From: Actinomycetes bacterium | GTDB taxonomy: Bacteria > Actinomycetota > Acidimicrobiia > Acidimicrobiales > Palsa-688 | DNA length: 7,027 bases | Assembly (NCBI GenBank): GCA_021827225.1 | Contig: JAKAXG010000222.1 | Location: 1-7,027, forward strand | Reading direction: 5' to 3' | In this document: in pieces, positions 6,228 to 7,027 of the stretch | How positions within the stretch are numbered: the first letter of the stretch is position 1 | Layout: each line of letters begins with the position of its first letter | Translations under genes and position numbers: made by a program | The notes under the pieces: model-generated | Told to the model about the DNA's origin: nothing | Databases searched by the model: none | Seen by the model: the letters and a program-made list of their open reading frames with translations, nothing else

Positions 6228-6988
6228 CGCCGGCCCGCCTGGTGCACGGTCGCGTCGGTCATCTCTTCGCCGGGCGCGTCCGGTCCGGCCGGCTGCTCGC
6301 CGGGTCCGGCACCCCCTCCCGCGGCCCGCTCGGTCGCGCCGCGGAACACGAACCGGTGCATGAGCAGGTAGCTGGTCGCCGAGGCGGTGCCCATGGCCGC
6401 CACCTTTGACAGGTTGGACGCCACCTGCACGGGCAGGCCCAGCAGCGGCCGCAGGATCAGTGACAGCACGAAGATGGTGAGGTCGTTGACCCCCAGGTTG
6501 ATGCCCCCCTGCAGGCCGAACAGGCCCCGCTGGCGCCAGCGCCGGCCGCCGCTGGGGGCCGCCCGGTCGGCGAAGGTCCACCGGCTGTTCCACAGGTAGC
6601 TGTTGGTGAGAGCCAGCAGCACGGCGATGGTGTTGTAGACGACCAGCAGTCCCGGCGAGCGGGTCGGGTTGATGGCCACCAGCGCGTTGAAGGCGCCCAG
6701 GTCGATCACCGCGTTGGACGCCCCGACGGCGGCGAACCGGCCGACCCGGCGGCGCCGCGACGGCCGGCCGGCCCGCTCGTGCAGGGCGACGGCGTCGCGG
6801 TAGCGCTCCACCAGCCCCCGGGTGACCGTCGGCCAGTCCCCGCCGGCCGCCGGGCTGTCACTGCCGGCCGGCCAGTCCCCGCCGGCCGCCGGGCTGTCAC
6901 TGCCGGCCGGCCAGTCCCCGCCGGCCGGCCAGTCGCCGGTCGCCGGGCAGTCCTCGGGGCCTGGGGGCAGGGCCCGGGCCCGGTGCAC
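6224..6988 (-). CDS. GtrA-family four-helix membrane protein with repeat-bearing N-terminal extension
   Basis: Integral membrane protein of the GtrA type, a family linked to moving lipid-linked sugars or to cell-surface polysaccharide synthesis. In the 254-residue reading, the GtrA domain covers about 83-216 with four hydrophobic segments: RFAAVGASNAVIDLGAFNAL (84-103), VVYNTIAVLLALTNSYLW (116-133), INLGVNDLTIFVLSLIL (163-179) and VAAMGTASATSYLLMHRF (196-213). SYLWNSRWTF (130-139) and the closing HRFVFRG (211-217) are family hallmarks. A basic stretch RPSRRRR (75-81) precedes the first helix, consistent with a cytoplasmic N-terminus. Residues 14-53 are a Pro/Ala/Gly/Asp repeat. The start is uncertain: GTG 6988 is used here, the frame stays open to the window edge, and GTG 6811 behind a G-rich stretch would give a 195-residue protein closer to normal family length. 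It is convergent to the pca operon and has no evident link to it. Confidence 0.75.
   Translation of the reverse strand: MHRARALPPGPEDCPATGDWPAGGDWPAGSDSPAAGGDWPAGSDSPAAGGDWPTVTRGLVERYRDAVALHERAGRPSRRRRVGRFAAVGASNAVIDLGAFNALVAINPTRSPGLLVVYNTIAVLLALTNSYLWNSRWTFADRAAPSGGRRWRQRGLFGLQGGINLGVNDLTIFVLSLILRPLLGLPVQVASNLSKVAAMGTASATSYLLMHRFVFRGATERAAGGGAGPGEQPAGPDAPGEEMTDATVHQAGRR
6831..6926. repeat. 39-bp perfect tandem repeat, about 2.5 copies
   Basis: Copies at 6831-6869 and 6870-6908 are identical, and 6909-6926 repeats the first 18 bases exactly. The unit starts GGCCAGTCCCCGCCGGCC. On the - strand, in the GtrA frame, it encodes the 13-residue unit GDWPAGSDSPAAG. The unit is a multiple of three, so changes in copy number keep the frame. 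Perfect identity suggests recent duplication by slippage. Confidence 0.95.
6909..6944. repeat. 18-bp sub-repeats next to the 39-bp array
   Basis: An 18-base unit at 6909-6926 is followed directly by a diverged copy at 6927-6944 (GGCCAGTCGCCGGTCGCC, three differences). A further decayed copy may start at 6945 (GGGCAGTCC). On the - strand these read as hexapeptides of the type DWPAGG and DCPATG. The 39-bp unit looks like one 18-base and one 21-base version of the same ancestral unit. Confidence 0.75.
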
Positions 6989-7027
6989 GGCGTGGCGCCA
7001 GGCGCCACCGTCGGCCCCGGGCGGTAG

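Noticed and set aside
6226..6345. Terminator hairpin in the GC-rich stretch after pcaJ
   Set aside because: Short GCCGG/CCGGC inverted repeats occur there, but they are expected at this base composition, no T-tract follows, and they lie in the C-terminal coding part of the gtrA-like gene.
5349..6593. Long - strand open frame across pcaI, pcaJ and the gtrA-like gene
   Set aside because: Conflicts with three well-supported genes; the translation is compositionally a shadow frame and shows no motif.
6831..6944. CRISPR-like array
   Set aside because: The repeats are directly adjacent with no unique spacers, and the unit sizes are multiples of three within an open frame. This is a tandem repeat.

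Overview
The window is a very GC-rich, almost gap-free catabolic operon on the + strand (positions 1-6227), followed by one convergent gene on the - strand that reaches the right edge. The very high G/C at third codon positions, GTG starts, the fused enol-lactonase/decarboxylase PcaL and the embedded IclR-type regulator all point to an actinobacterium (Actinomycetota). The sequence alone does not fix the class or genus.

Layout of the operon: the end of pcaG (protocatechuate 3,4-dioxygenase alpha subunit, 5' end outside the window); pcaL (fusion of 3-oxoadipate enol-lactonase and 4-carboxymuconolactone decarboxylase); an IclR-family regulator of the PcaR/PcaU/PobR group; pobA (4-hydroxybenzoate 3-monooxygenase); pcaF (3-oxoadipyl-CoA thiolase); pcaI and pcaJ (the two subunits of 3-oxoadipate CoA-transferase). 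The genes are separated by at most 30 nt, or overlap (GTGACTGA between pcaL and the regulator, TGATG at pcaF/pcaI and at pcaI/pcaJ), so they are probably transcribed together from a promoter left of the window.

Together the enzymes form the protocatechuate branch of the beta-ketoadipate pathway with its 4-hydroxybenzoate entry step: PobA hydroxylates 4-hydroxybenzoate to protocatechuate, PcaHG opens the ring, PcaL carries out decarboxylation and lactone hydrolysis to 3-oxoadipate, PcaIJ moves CoA from succinyl-CoA, and PcaF cleaves 3-oxoadipyl-CoA to succinyl-CoA and acetyl-CoA. One step is missing here: pcaB (3-carboxymuconate cycloisomerase), which in related actinobacterial clusters sits between pcaG and pcaL, is absent from that place.

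Right end: a GtrA-like four-helix membrane protein gene on the - strand shares a CTAG with the pcaJ stop. Its N-terminal part contains an exact 39-bp in-frame tandem repeat, and its reading frame stays open to the window edge, so its true start is uncertain. No RNA genes, insertion sequences, CRISPR arrays or clear terminators were seen. The window is a well-known type of pathway in a slightly unusual arrangement, and I see no evidence for a new kind of system.
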